Source of the DNA: Saccharibacillus sp. CPCC 101409
GTDB lineage: Bacteria; Bacillota; Bacilli; Paenibacillales; Paenibacillaceae
Length of the DNA stretch: 64,000 bases
Reading direction: 5' to 3'
NCBI RefSeq assembly: GCF_030518235.1
Contig: NZ_JAULSA010000007.1
Location: 124,001 to 188,000, forward strand
Below are positions 44,724-53,470 of the stretch, piece by piece; position 1 is the stretch's first letter; every line of letters starts with the position of its first letter. Position numbers and translations under genes: made by a program. A model generated the notes under the pieces. It worked only from the letters and a program-made list of their open reading frames with translations. It had not been told where the DNA came from and did not search any database.

Positions 44724-45197
44724 TTAATCCAGAATAACCAGCTTCCAGTCGCCGTTCGCGTCCGGTTTGAATACGGCGGTCGTCCCGGATTTCTTCTCGT
44801 TGTCGGAATCGCGGTACTTCAAACCTACATCGATCCGCTGCATCTCCGGCCGGCGGTCCGTCAGGGTGATGGAACCGTAGAATTGGACGTTCTCGTCCAG
44901 CCAGAACAAGTCGCCTTCGGCCTGCTGCGGGGTGGCATAAGCTTCGGCAAAAGAAGCGCGGTCCCGGTTCTCGATTGCGAACAGCGCCTGCTCCAGCGTG
45001 CCGATCAGGTCGCGGTACCGCTCGTCGTGCTTATACACGGAAGTATCGACCTGCAGCGAACTGTCGAAGAACGTATCGGATTCGACGACAGGGGGCGGGT
45101 CCGGCTGTACGGCGGAAGAAACGGCGCTGTCCGGAGCGGATTGCGCGCAGCCGGACAAAGCGGCGAGCACGGGCGGAAGCAGCAGCATTTTTCTCAT
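44724..45197 (-). CDS. Putative lipoprotein
   Basis: The 157-residue protein has a lipoprotein signal (MRKMLLLPPVLAALSGCAQS; lipobox LSGC, Cys17). It is followed by a Ser/Pro-rich linker and a ~100-residue domain shaped like NTF2/SnoaL folds (YRDLIGTLEQALFAIENRDRASFAEAY ... DGNGDWKLVILD in outline). The ATG at 45197 follows AAGGAGAG. It precedes the broken gene and stalk-domain gene on the same strand. Function unknown. Confidence 0.8.
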   Translation of the reverse strand: MRKMLLLPPVLAALSGCAQSAPDSAVSSAVQPDPPPVVESDTFFDSSLQVDTSVYKHDERYRDLIGTLEQALFAIENRDRASFAEAYATPQQAEGDLFWLDENVQFYGSITLTDRRPEMQRIDVGLKYRDSDNEKKSGTTAVFKPDANGDWKLVILD

Positions 45198-45313
45198 ATT
45201 TATCTCTCCTTCGGATGTTATGCCCATCTAAGGATCTCATAGTTATGCAATAGACGCCCCGAGCCGCCGGGAAGTTGCAAAGAACCGGACCGTTCGGCCA
45301 AACTTCGATAGAT

Positions 45314-45358
45314 AAAAAGCCCGGACAGTCGGCGTTTTAACCGAAGCTGTCCGGGCTC
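45314..45358 (-). terminator. Terminator of the aldehyde dehydrogenase gene
   Basis: AGCCCGGACAG (45318-45328) and CTGTCCGGGCT (45348-45358) form a perfect 11-bp stem with a T5 tail on the minus strand. Confidence 0.85.
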
Positions 45359-45440
45359 TACCGGAGAGTCCGCTGCTAGTATTGAGTGCTATTATCGAAA
45401 TTGAAAAGTCGAACTCACCGGATCATCGCGCCTTCCCGCG

Positions 45441-46931
45441 TCAGATCGGGAAATCCCGGTACGGCTGCTGGATGCTGATCCAGCGGGAGCGGGTGAATTT
45501 CTCGATCGCCCATTCGCCGCCGAAGCGGCCTAGGCCGGATGCTTTCTCGCCGCCGAACATGACGTGCGCTTCGTCGTTGACCGACTGGTCGTTGACGTGG
45601 ACCATGCCGGTTTCGATCCGTTTGGCGGCGCGGTAGCCGCGTTCGATATTGCCGCTGAACACGCTGCCGCTCAATCCGTACTCCGTATCGTTGGCGATGG
45701 CGATCGCGTCTTCTTCGTCTTTGGCTTGGATGAGCAGTGCGACGGGACCGAACAGCTCTTTCTGCACGATCTCCTGCTTGGGATCGACGTCGATCAGCAC
45801 GCTCGGCTCCAGCACGCTGCCGTTTGCGCCGCCGCCCGCCGCAAGCTTGGCGCCGCCTTTGACCGCCGCGTCGATTTCTTTTTGCAGGCGTTCGACTTCT
45901 TTGGCGTGGATCAGCGGTCCGACCAGCGTTTCGGGGTCGGAAGGATCGCCGTATTTCAATCCTTTAACTTTCTCGACGAACTTGCGCGTGAACTCGTCGT
46001 ACACGGAAGCGTCGATCACGATCCGGTTCAGCGCCATGCAGATTTGTCCTTGATGCAGGAACTTGCCGAACACGGCCGCTTCGACCGCGCGATCCACATC
46101 GGCGTCGTCGAGGACGACCATCACGTTGTTGCCGCCGAGTTCGAGCGCGACTTCCTTGAGCTCGCGGCCGGCTTTCTCGCCGATGCCGCGTCCCACTTCG
46201 GTCGATCCGGTAAAAGAAATCAGCTTCGGGATCGGATGCGTGACGAAGTCGTCGCCGATCTCGCTGCCGCTGCCCGCGATCACGTTCAGCACGCCGGCCG
46301 GAAGTCCCGCCTGCTCGAAGATATCGGCGATCAGGAAGCCCGCGGTAATGGGCGTATCGGAAGCCGGTTTAATCACGACGCCGTTGCCGAGCGCAAGCGC
46401 CGGAGCGACGGTGCGCAGGCACAGATGCAGCGGGAAATTCCACGGGCCGATCATACCGATTACGCCTTTGGCTTCGCGCACGACGCGGTTTTCTTTGCCC
46501 GGCGTGTCCGACGGCAGGATATCGCCTTTCATCCGGTACGGGAACGAAGCCGCTTCGTCGGTGACGCGCCGCGCGCTTTTCCATTCCAGCTGCGCTTTGA
46601 TCATCGTGCTGCCCGATTCGCGCACCAGCAGATCGACGATCTCGTCTTTGCGCTCGTCGATGATCGCCACCGCTGTGCGCAGCACTTCCTCGCGCTTGCC
46701 CGGAGGCAGCGCCGCCCATTCCCGCCCGGCTTCCAGCGAAGCTTTGTAGGCCCGGTCGATATCGTCTTTACCCGCGGACTTGAACGAAGCGATGGTTTCT
46801 CCGTTGTACGGATTGATATTTTCCAGCGTTTTCTCGCCGGTTCCTTCGATCCATTCGCCGCCGATATACTGCCTGGTCCAATCCGTTCGAGGTTTGGAAG
46901 TCCGGTTTTTCGTTCGGTCGATCGTATTCAT
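45441..46931 (-). CDS. NAD(P)-dependent aldehyde dehydrogenase
   Basis: The 496-residue enzyme has the NAD-binding text (GPWNFPLHL, FTGSTEVGRGIGE), catalytic Glu in ALELGGNN and catalytic Cys298 in HQGQICMALNR. These fit the benzaldehyde/vanillin-type branch of the ALDH superfamily. It oxidises an aldehyde to the acid; the precise substrate is not readable. The ATG at 46931 has AAAAGGAG upstream; the longer frame is not supported. Confidence 0.93.
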   Translation of the reverse strand: MNTIDRTKNRTSKPRTDWTRQYIGGEWIEGTGEKTLENINPYNGETIASFKSAGKDDIDRAYKASLEAGREWAALPPGKREEVLRTAVAIIDERKDEIVDLLVRESGSTMIKAQLEWKSARRVTDEAASFPYRMKGDILPSDTPGKENRVVREAKGVIGMIGPWNFPLHLCLRTVAPALALGNGVVIKPASDTPITAGFLIADIFEQAGLPAGVLNVIAGSGSEIGDDFVTHPIPKLISFTGSTEVGRGIGEKAGRELKEVALELGGNNVMVVLDDADVDRAVEAAVFGKFLHQGQICMALNRIVIDASVYDEFTRKFVEKVKGLKYGDPSDPETLVGPLIHAKEVERLQKEIDAAVKGGAKLAAGGGANGSVLEPSVLIDVDPKQEIVQKELFGPVALLIQAKDEEDAIAIANDTEYGLSGSVFSGNIERGYRAAKRIETGMVHVNDQSVNDEAHVMFGGEKASGLGRFGGEWAIEKFTRSRWISIQQPYRDFPI

Positions 46932-47203
46932 AATGCCGCACGCTCCTTTTTTCGATCTTGGATAAGGGTTGTATAAGTCTTGTCCGTCCCGATCTTGCAT
47001 CTGCCGACGGGAGGATCTCACCGAGACAGTTACCGCTATTGATAAGTTAGTATCTTGCATATAATAATCGACTCTGTACACTTTCCCATTTACCCGCGGG
47101 GATTCACAAATAAACTGTACCATTTTGGAAAATTAGGTATTCACAAAATGGCAAGCAGCGATTATAATCGAACTTGTAAGCCCTTTCAATACAACCCTGA
47201 CTT
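46932..47203. other. Intergenic between aldehyde dehydrogenase and GH65 genes
   Basis: It should hold the aldehyde dehydrogenase promoter. A short inverted motif (GATAAGTTAGTATC at ~47040) and two ATTCACAAA direct repeats (~47102 and ~47137) are visible. No gene with a ribosome site is seen. Confidence 0.4.
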
Positions 47204-47238
47204 GGAGTCTTCGTTTCGGCGAAGGCTCTCTTTTTATT
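47204..47238 (+). terminator. Plus-strand terminator with no gene upstream
   Basis: GAG-CTTCG and CGAAG-CTC form a ~9-bp stem around TTTCGG, followed by TCTTTTTATTT. The upstream gene is on the other strand, so it ends either an unannotated small transcript or a leader of the GH65 gene 165 bp downstream. Confidence 0.65.
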
Positions 47239-47402
47239 TGTAATACGCTTTCTTTTTCCAGCTGATTCCCGCCTGTTTCATTTCTCCTTCCCTTTTACGA
47301 AATGCGGAGTTACTTACCCCGAGTCGTGTGGGTAATGGTACGGGAGAAACGTTCCGGCCGGCGGCCGGGACAGACCAGTATGGGAATGGGAGGAGAAAAT
47401 AC

Positions 47403-50400
47403 ATGAAGCACTCATCCGGTCCAATCTACGCGTACGAACCCTGGACGGTGACCGAGCAGATCTTCGACGTCGAACAAAGTCTGCGCAGCGAAACGATCTT
47501 TGCCGTCGCCAACGGGTATCTGGGCATGCGCGGCAATTTCGAAGAAGGCTATTACGGTCCTGTCGGCTCTTCGTACCGAGGCACTTATATCAACGGATTC
47601 TACGAATCCGCTCCGATCATCTACGGGGAAGAAGGTTACGGCTACGCGCGCGAGCGGCAGACGATGCTGAATGTGGCGGACGCGCAGATCATTCGTATCT
47701 GGGTCGAAGACGAGCCGCTGCACATTTTCCACGGTTCGCTGTTCGGCTACCACCGCCAGCTCGATATGCGCAAAGGTATCGTGACCCGCACCATCCAGTG
47801 GCAGTCGCCGGAAGGGCGGCAGATCGAAGTGGTGTTCGAGCGCATGGCTTCGCTGGCCGACCCGAATCTGCTGCTGATCCGCTGCAAGATCCGCCCGATG
47901 AACTTCGACGGAAGCATCCGGATCGAATCGGCGATCGAAGGCGGCGTGGTCAACCAGGTGTCGGCGGGCGATCCGCGTTCCGGATCCTCGTTCTCCGGCC
48001 CCGTGCTGAATACGCTGGAGATGCGGGAAAACGAAACGTACACCGGCATCGCGCAGCGCACCCGCGTAACGGGCTTCCATGTGACCTGCGCGGCGGAACA
48101 CCGTCTGCATGGCGCGGAATATACCGTCGATACCGAAGCGGCCGGCTCGCGCGTGGAGAAGCGATTCAATCTGTCGGCGGAGAGCGGACAGGAGATCGTG
48201 CTGGAAAAATATATCGCGTATCATGCGTCCGAAGAACCGGACGTCGGTTCGCTGTGGACCGAAGGCATCCGTCTGCTGGACTCGGCGATGGAGCAGGGGT
48301 TCGACGAGTACGCGCGTAAACAAGAAGAAATCCTGGACGAATTCTGGCTGACGGCGGACGTGCGCGTCGAAGGCGACGCGGCGCTCCAGCAGGGTCTGCG
48401 GTTCAGCGCCTACCATCTGTTCCAGTCCGTCGGCCGCGACGGGCGCACGAATATGGCGGCCAAAGGGCTGACCGGCGAAGGCTACGAAGGGCACTATTTC
48501 TGGGATACGGAGATTTACGTGCTGCCGTTCTTCCTCCAGACGGTGCCGGATATCGCGCGCAAGCTGCTGGACTACCGGCATTACATCCTGCCGGAAGCGC
48601 GAAATCGCGCCGAAGAGCTGGGCTTCAAAGGCGCGCTGTTCCCGTGGCGGACGATCGGCGGCGAAGAAACGTCGGCGTACTTCCCGGCGGGCACCGCGCA
48701 GATTCATATCGACGCGGATATCGCGCACGCGGTCAAGCTGTACAACCAGGCGGCGCGCGATACGGATTATATGTACGGAGACGGCCTGGAGATCCTGGTC
48801 GAGACCTGCCGCTTCTTCGCTTCGTTCGGACAGTTTATTCCCGGCCGGGGATTCTGCATCAACGGCGTAACAGGGCCGGACGAATATACGGCGCTGGTCA
48901 ACAATAACACGTATACGAACGTCATGGTCCGCGACGGCTTCCACTATACGGTCGACCTGCTGGAAGAACTGCGTTCGCAGGATGAGCGGCGCTTCGACGA
49001 AGTAACGGGACAATTCGGCGTGACCGACGGCGAACTCGGCTCGTGGAAGAAAATGGCCGACGAAATGTATATCCACCGCGAGCACGGCATGATCGGACAG
49101 GACGATTCGTTTCTGCAAAAAGCGGTCTGGGACTTCGCCGGCACGCCGCAGGACAAACATCCGCTGCTGCTGCACTTCCATCCGATGGTCATCTACCGCA
49201 GCCAGGTGCTGAAGCAGGCCGACCTGGTGCTGGCGTTCCATCTCCAGCCGGAACTGTTCACCCGCGCCGAGAAAGCGCGCGGCTATCTGTACTACGAAGG
49301 GCTGACCACGCACGATTCGTCGCTGTCGTCCTGCGCGCATTCCATGGTCGCCGCCGAGCTCGGCTATCTGCGCCAGGCGTACGACTTCTTTATGGATACG
49401 GCGCGGCTCGACCTCGACGATACGCATAACAACGTCAAAGACGGCATTCACGCCGCCGCGATGGCCGGCAGCCGCCTGGCGATCGTCAACGGCTTCGCGG
49501 GCATGAAGCAGGACCCGGACAAGCTGAGCTTCCGCCCGGTGCTGCCGGAAGAATGGCTGAGCTACGGATTCGCCGTGCAGTTCCAGGGCCGCAAACTTAG
49601 AGTGGACGTGGGTCTGGAATCGACGGTCTACCGGCTGCTCGAAGGCGAGCCGATGCCCATCGAGCACTTCGGCGTGGAAACGCTGCTGCACGACAAGCTG
49701 ACGCTGCCGAACCGCGTGCTCGCCGGGGTGCTGTTCGACCTCGACGGCGTCATCACCGACACGGCGGAGCTGCACTACCAGGCGTGGAAAGAGCTGGCCG
49801 ACAGCCTGAACATCCCGTTCGACCGCGAGTACAACGAGAAGCTCAAAGGCGTGGACCGCATGGCGTCGCTGAAGCTGATCCTGGACAACGGCGATGTGAA
49901 GCTGCCGCCGGAAGAAATGGACGAGCTTGCGACGCGCAAGAACGAGCGTTACAAAGAACTGCTGGAAACGCTGACGCCGGACGCGCTGCTGCCGGGCGTG
50001 CGCAAGCTCTTGAAGGCGCTGCGCCGCGAAGGCATCGGCACGGCGCTGGCTTCCGCCAGCCGGAACGCGCCGACGGTGCTGGACCGCCTCGGCGTGACCG
50101 ACCTGTTCGACTACGTCGCCGACGCCGGCGCGGTGGCGCTCCAGAAACCAGACGCGGAGATCTTCCTCGCGGCGGCCGAAGGGCTCGGTGTGCACCCGAT
50201 GCGCTGCATCGGGATCGAAGACGCCGCGGCTGGCATCATGGCGATCCACCGGGCGGGCATGCCGGCGATCGGGATCGGCACGCGCAAATCGCTGCCGAGA
50301 GCCGATCACGTCGTCGCTACGCCGGCCGACCTGAATCCGGCCCTGCTGCGCGAATGGATGCTGACCTTCTCGAAGAAAGACGAAGTGATGGATATCGGCG

Positions 50401-50405
50401 AGTAA
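47403..50405 (+). CDS. GH65 disaccharide phosphorylase fused to beta-phosphoglucomutase
   Basis: The 1000-residue protein joins two enzymes. Residues ~1-770 form a GH65 glycoside phosphorylase (maltose/kojibiose/trehalose type) with an N-terminal beta-sandwich and catalytic Glu494 in GVTGPDEYTALVNNN. Residues ~775-990 are a HAD-superfamily beta-phosphoglucomutase: LFDLDGVITDTAELH (nucleophile D779, acid D781), the substrate-loop GVDRMASLK, the SASRNAP motif and GIEDAAAGIMA. The phosphorylase yields beta-glucose 1-phosphate, which the mutase turns into glucose 6-phosphate. The fusion therefore couples consecutive steps. The ATG at 47403 follows GGGAGGAG. The disaccharide is not determined. Confidence 0.93.
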   Translation: MKHSSGPIYAYEPWTVTEQIFDVEQSLRSETIFAVANGYLGMRGNFEEGYYGPVGSSYRGTYINGFYESAPIIYGEEGYGYARERQTMLNVADAQIIRIWVEDEPLHIFHGSLFGYHRQLDMRKGIVTRTIQWQSPEGRQIEVVFERMASLADPNLLLIRCKIRPMNFDGSIRIESAIEGGVVNQVSAGDPRSGSSFSGPVLNTLEMRENETYTGIAQRTRVTGFHVTCAAEHRLHGAEYTVDTEAAGSRVEKRFNLSAESGQEIVLEKYIAYHASEEPDVGSLWTEGIRLLDSAMEQGFDEYARKQEEILDEFWLTADVRVEGDAALQQGLRFSAYHLFQSVGRDGRTNMAAKGLTGEGYEGHYFWDTEIYVLPFFLQTVPDIARKLLDYRHYILPEARNRAEELGFKGALFPWRTIGGEETSAYFPAGTAQIHIDADIAHAVKLYNQAARDTDYMYGDGLEILVETCRFFASFGQFIPGRGFCINGVTGPDEYTALVNNNTYTNVMVRDGFHYTVDLLEELRSQDERRFDEVTGQFGVTDGELGSWKKMADEMYIHREHGMIGQDDSFLQKAVWDFAGTPQDKHPLLLHFHPMVIYRSQVLKQADLVLAFHLQPELFTRAEKARGYLYYEGLTTHDSSLSSCAHSMVAAELGYLRQAYDFFMDTARLDLDDTHNNVKDGIHAAAMAGSRLAIVNGFAGMKQDPDKLSFRPVLPEEWLSYGFAVQFQGRKLRVDVGLESTVYRLLEGEPMPIEHFGVETLLHDKLTLPNRVLAGVLFDLDGVITDTAELHYQAWKELADSLNIPFDREYNEKLKGVDRMASLKLILDNGDVKLPPEEMDELATRKNERYKELLETLTPDALLPGVRKLLKALRREGIGTALASASRNAPTVLDRLGVTDLFDYVADAGAVALQKPDAEIFLAAAEGLGVHPMRCIGIEDAAAGIMAIHRAGMPAIGIGTRKSLPRADHVVATPADLNPALLREWMLTFSKKDEVMDIGE

Positions 50406-50498
50406 GAACGCCGCTTCCCGGTTCCCGGGCTGCGCGAGATCGGGATCCGCAGGACAGATACAAAGCAAAGCGCCGCCTCGTGCGAGGTATGCGCACGG

Positions 50499-50540
50499 AA
50501 GCTGCTCGGCGCCCTTCGGGGCCGCCGGGCGGCTTTTTTT
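50499..50540 (+). terminator. Intrinsic terminator after the GH65-PGM gene
   Basis: A long GC-rich stem with small bulges (AAGC.GC.CGGCGCCC, TTC loop) is followed by seven T residues. Confidence 0.8.
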
Positions 50541-50602
50541 GCCGTGTTTCGGCCGCCGGGTTCGACACGCCCGTTGTACAATTGAAAGAAATACGGAAAA
50601 GT

Positions 50603-50630
50603 TGAAACTTATTCGGCTCCCCGGGCCGTC
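50603..50630 (+). promoter_or_regulatory. Possible ECF-type promoter of the first sigma gene
   Basis: TGAAAC (50603-50608) and CGTC (50627-50630) resemble the -35 and -10 of SigW/SigV-type promoters. The 18-bp spacer is one or two bases longer than usual. Position upstream of the sigma gene fits autoregulation. Confidence 0.45.
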
Positions 50631-50687
50631 ATAGCGGTGAATTTGGACGAAGCAGGCAGGAAAGGCCGTACGGAAAGAGGGGAAGGA

Positions 50688-51212
50688 ATGACCGAAATCT
50701 TGAAGCTGGAAAAAACGGGCGCGCACACGCACACCGACGAAGAAACCGCGTTTTTCGAACGGATCTTCCGGCAGAGCGGGAAGCTGTACAGCATCGCGTT
50801 CAGCTACGTGCGCAGCGACGCGGACGCATTGGAAATCCTGCAGGAAACCTCGTTTCGGGCATGGACCAAAAGAAGATCGCTCCGGGAAGAAACGCTGTTC
50901 GATTCCTGGCTGGTCCGCATTCTGATCAACTGCTGCATGGACGAGCTGAGGCGGCGCAAACGGGTCGTACCGCTTGAGCGGGTCGGAGAAGAACGGGCGG
51001 AGGAAGAAATGCAGAGCGCAAGCGCGATCGATCTGGAGCGGGCGCTGGCGCATATGCCGCGCAAATACCGGCATGTGCTGACGCTGCGCTTCACCCACGA
51101 TATGACGCTGGGCGAGATCGCCCGCATCATGAACAAACCGGAAAGCACGATCAAGACGTGGCTGTACCGGGCGCTGAAGCAGATGAGGACGCGGCTGGAG
51201 CGCGGCGAATGA
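50688..51212 (+). CDS. ECF RNA polymerase sigma factor
   Basis: The 174-residue protein has region 2 (LYSIAFSYVRSDADALEILQETSFRAW) and region 4 (ALAHMPRKYRHVLTLRFTHDMTLGEIARIMNKPESTIKTWLYRAL), as in SigV/SigW-type factors. ATG 50688 follows GGGGAAGG; an upstream in-frame ATG has no site. It overlaps the anti-sigma reading frame. It is a close paralogue of the sigma gene at 52927 (shared DSWLVRILINCCMDELRRRKR). Confidence 0.92.
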   Translation: MTEILKLEKTGAHTHTDEETAFFERIFRQSGKLYSIAFSYVRSDADALEILQETSFRAWTKRRSLREETLFDSWLVRILINCCMDELRRRKRVVPLERVGEERAEEEMQSASAIDLERALAHMPRKYRHVLTLRFTHDMTLGEIARIMNKPESTIKTWLYRALKQMRTRLERGE

Positions 51213-51232
51213 AAACGAAGGAGGAGAAAAAG

Positions 51233-52726
51233 ATGGAACATCGGCGGGAAGAAGATCTGCTGCGGCAGGACGGCGAAACCGTTCGGCGCATGCAGCCAAA
51301 AGGAGCCGGCGGAGCGGCGGAAGCGCAGCGCGCGGCCGCGATCCGCAGAGGGCTGGAGCGGGCGCGGGGCGCGGACCGGCGCGGCCGCGCGCTGGTCTTC
51401 GGCGGAGCGGGCGCGGGCGCCGCGGCGCTGCTGGCGGCCGGAGCGATCCTGGCGTACACGGGACCGGCGCAGCCCGTTTCCGGACCGGAAGCGAGCACGG
51501 CCGCCGCCGGAAACGCGGTCCGGGCGCAAACGGCAACGAACCCGCAAACGGAAGCGGGACCGGGCGCTTTGCTTGAGCCTTTTGTGAGCCTAACGGCTCA
51601 AGACGAAGCGATCCAAAGCGCTCTGGCGCGCGGCGGCGTAGAAGAAATGGATGTATCGATCGAACGGGACGGCTATTCGCTCGGCCTTCGCGGCATGGTT
51701 CGCGACAGCCAGAGCCTGACGCTGTTCTATACGCTCAAAGCGCCCAACGGGGAACAGCTGTCTCTGGACGCGCCGGACCTGCTGGACGCCGCGGGAGCCT
51801 CGATGGTCCGGGCGGATTACGTAAATCCTTACGAATCGTACGATTCGTCCGACCGGATGACATACGGGTATGTGTCGCTCCCGCTGGTCGGCGGCGCGAT
51901 GGACGCCGAACTTACGGAGGGCAGGCTGCGCGCTTACGCCGTATCCGGCCAATCGGAAGCGGCCAAGAACCGGCTGCAAACGTTCGAAACGTCTGTTTGG
52001 CTTCCGTTGAACGCTTCGGAGGAACAAGAGGTCGTCTACAGCGAGCCCAAAAAGCTGACGGTGGGCGGACAACGGATTCTGATCGAGCGTGTGCGGATTA
52101 CGCCGCTGCGGATTTATATGCAGTACAAGATCGACGAAGCGGTCAACGACAAAACGATCTTTGCATTCTTTTTGCCCGAACTGCTGCTGGAAAAAAACGG
52201 TCGATCGCATACGCTGATTAGGGACGGCTGGGGGTCGGTGCTGGCTGCCGCGAACGGTACGACCGAAATGATCTTCGACAACAGCCAAGGGATTCGGGAC
52301 CCGGATTCGGTCTCGTTCCAAGTCGGCGGCGTCAACGCTCTGGATAAAAACAAGCTGGACTTTGTGATCGATACGGAGAAAATGCAGGTGCTCAAAGCGC
52401 CGGAAGACGGCATAACGGTCAGCGTGTCTCCCGCCGGGGAAGGTCTTCGCACGCTGCAGGTCGATTATCCGCTTGAAGCGGAAGACCTGATCGGCCAGCG
52501 CGAGCTAATGCTGGGCTTGTACTTCACCGACGGCGAAGGAGTAAAGCACAAGTTGGGCGCCGATAAGAACGGCGCGCTCGGGAAAGGCGTCGACGCGCAG
52601 TCTGCGCCCGGAACGGGAAGCAGCAAGATTTACCTGGAAGACGAAGATTACCCGCAGCCGCTCACCTTCAAGATCGGGTCTTACCCGGCGCTGATCCGCG
52701 AGGAAGCAAGCGTTCGCCTGAAATAA
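51233..52726 (+). CDS. DUF4179 membrane anti-sigma-like protein
   Basis: The 497-residue protein has a cytoplasmic N-terminus rich in charged residues, one helix near residues 60-80 (FGGAGAGAAALLAAGAILAY), and a large extracytoplasmic part. It starts with the DUF4179 pattern (IERDGYSLGLRGMVRDSQSLTLFYTL) and has a DUF5643-like C-terminal half. The partner sigma gene lies directly upstream. ATG 51233 is chosen because AAGGAGG sits before it; an ATG at 51209 overlapping the sigma stop is possible. It probably holds the sigma factor at the membrane until a cell-envelope signal. Confidence 0.82.
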   Translation: MEHRREEDLLRQDGETVRRMQPKGAGGAAEAQRAAAIRRGLERARGADRRGRALVFGGAGAGAAALLAAGAILAYTGPAQPVSGPEASTAAAGNAVRAQTATNPQTEAGPGALLEPFVSLTAQDEAIQSALARGGVEEMDVSIERDGYSLGLRGMVRDSQSLTLFYTLKAPNGEQLSLDAPDLLDAAGASMVRADYVNPYESYDSSDRMTYGYVSLPLVGGAMDAELTEGRLRAYAVSGQSEAAKNRLQTFETSVWLPLNASEEQEVVYSEPKKLTVGGQRILIERVRITPLRIYMQYKIDEAVNDKTIFAFFLPELLLEKNGRSHTLIRDGWGSVLAAANGTTEMIFDNSQGIRDPDSVSFQVGGVNALDKNKLDFVIDTEKMQVLKAPEDGITVSVSPAGEGLRTLQVDYPLEAEDLIGQRELMLGLYFTDGEGVKHKLGADKNGALGKGVDAQSAPGTGSSKIYLEDEDYPQPLTFKIGSYPALIREEASVRLK

Positions 52727-52740
52727 AGACGTTCGATCCG

Positions 52741-52772
52741 AAGACCGTTTCCTTCATGGAAGCGGTCTTTTT
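52741..52772 (+). terminator. Intrinsic terminator after the first sigma/anti-sigma pair
   Basis: AAGACCG.TTCC and GGAA.CGGTCTTTTT form a stem closing a short TTCAT-type loop with a T5 tail. Confidence 0.85.
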
Positions 52773-52926
52773 GCTGCTGCAGCTTCTTTTCCCTCCATTT
52801 GTTAAAATAAATCAATCGTTTTGTCCGGGCGCGCCGTCTTACAGACATCAGATTTTGCAAAAGCCTGATCTTGTTATCCGGCATTCCGGGCCGCTGCAGC
52901 GGCCGTACAGAGGGGGAACGCATATT

Positions 52927-53439
52927 ATGGAGGAAACGGCGGACAATACGGACCGTTCACAGATGAGCCGCATAACGACGACGGAGGAAGATTTATTTTT
53001 CAACCGGATCGCGATGCAGCACCGGAAGCTGTACGCGATCGCCTACAGCTATCTGCGCAGCGAAGCGGATGCGCTCGAAGCGGTGCAGGAAGCGTCCTGC
53101 CGGGCATGGATCAAGCGCGGCAAGCTGAACAACCTGGAGGTATTTTCTTCCTGGCTCGTGCGCATCGTTATCAACTGCTGCATGGACGAGCTGCGCAGGC
53201 GCAAGCGTTCTTTTCCGGCGGAAAAGCTGGAGGAGAAAGCGGAAGAGATGATCAGCAGCGACCGGATCGATCTGGAGCGCGCGTTCGAACGGATGAAGCC
53301 GAGATACCGGCATGCGGTTACGCTCAAGTATTATCACGGAATGACGGCGGCGGAAATCGCCAGAGTGCTGAGGAAGCCGGAAGGGACGATCAAGACGTGG
53401 CTGCGGGAAGGTTTGAAGCAGCTTCGCGGACTTTTATAA
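52927..53439 (+). CDS. ECF RNA polymerase sigma factor
   Basis: The 170-residue protein is a paralogue of the sigma factor at 50688. Region 2 is LYAIAYSYLRSEADALEAVQEASCRAW and region 4 is RYRHAVTLKYYHGMTAAEIARVLRKPEGTIKTWL. The start ATG follows GAGGGGG at some distance. Separate terminator and leader show an independent transcription unit with the anti-sigma gene downstream. Confidence 0.92.
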   Translation: MEETADNTDRSQMSRITTTEEDLFFNRIAMQHRKLYAIAYSYLRSEADALEAVQEASCRAWIKRGKLNNLEVFSSWLVRIVINCCMDELRRRKRSFPAEKLEEKAEEMISSDRIDLERAFERMKPRYRHAVTLKYYHGMTAAEIARVLRKPEGTIKTWLREGLKQLRGLL

Positions 53440-53470
53440 TCTCTTTTAACGACCTGGAGGTTGAATACTC

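Noticed and set aside
47412-51536. 1374-codon open frame on the minus strand
   Set aside because: Spans the GH65-PGM gene, a terminator and two sigma-region genes in antisense; not a real gene.
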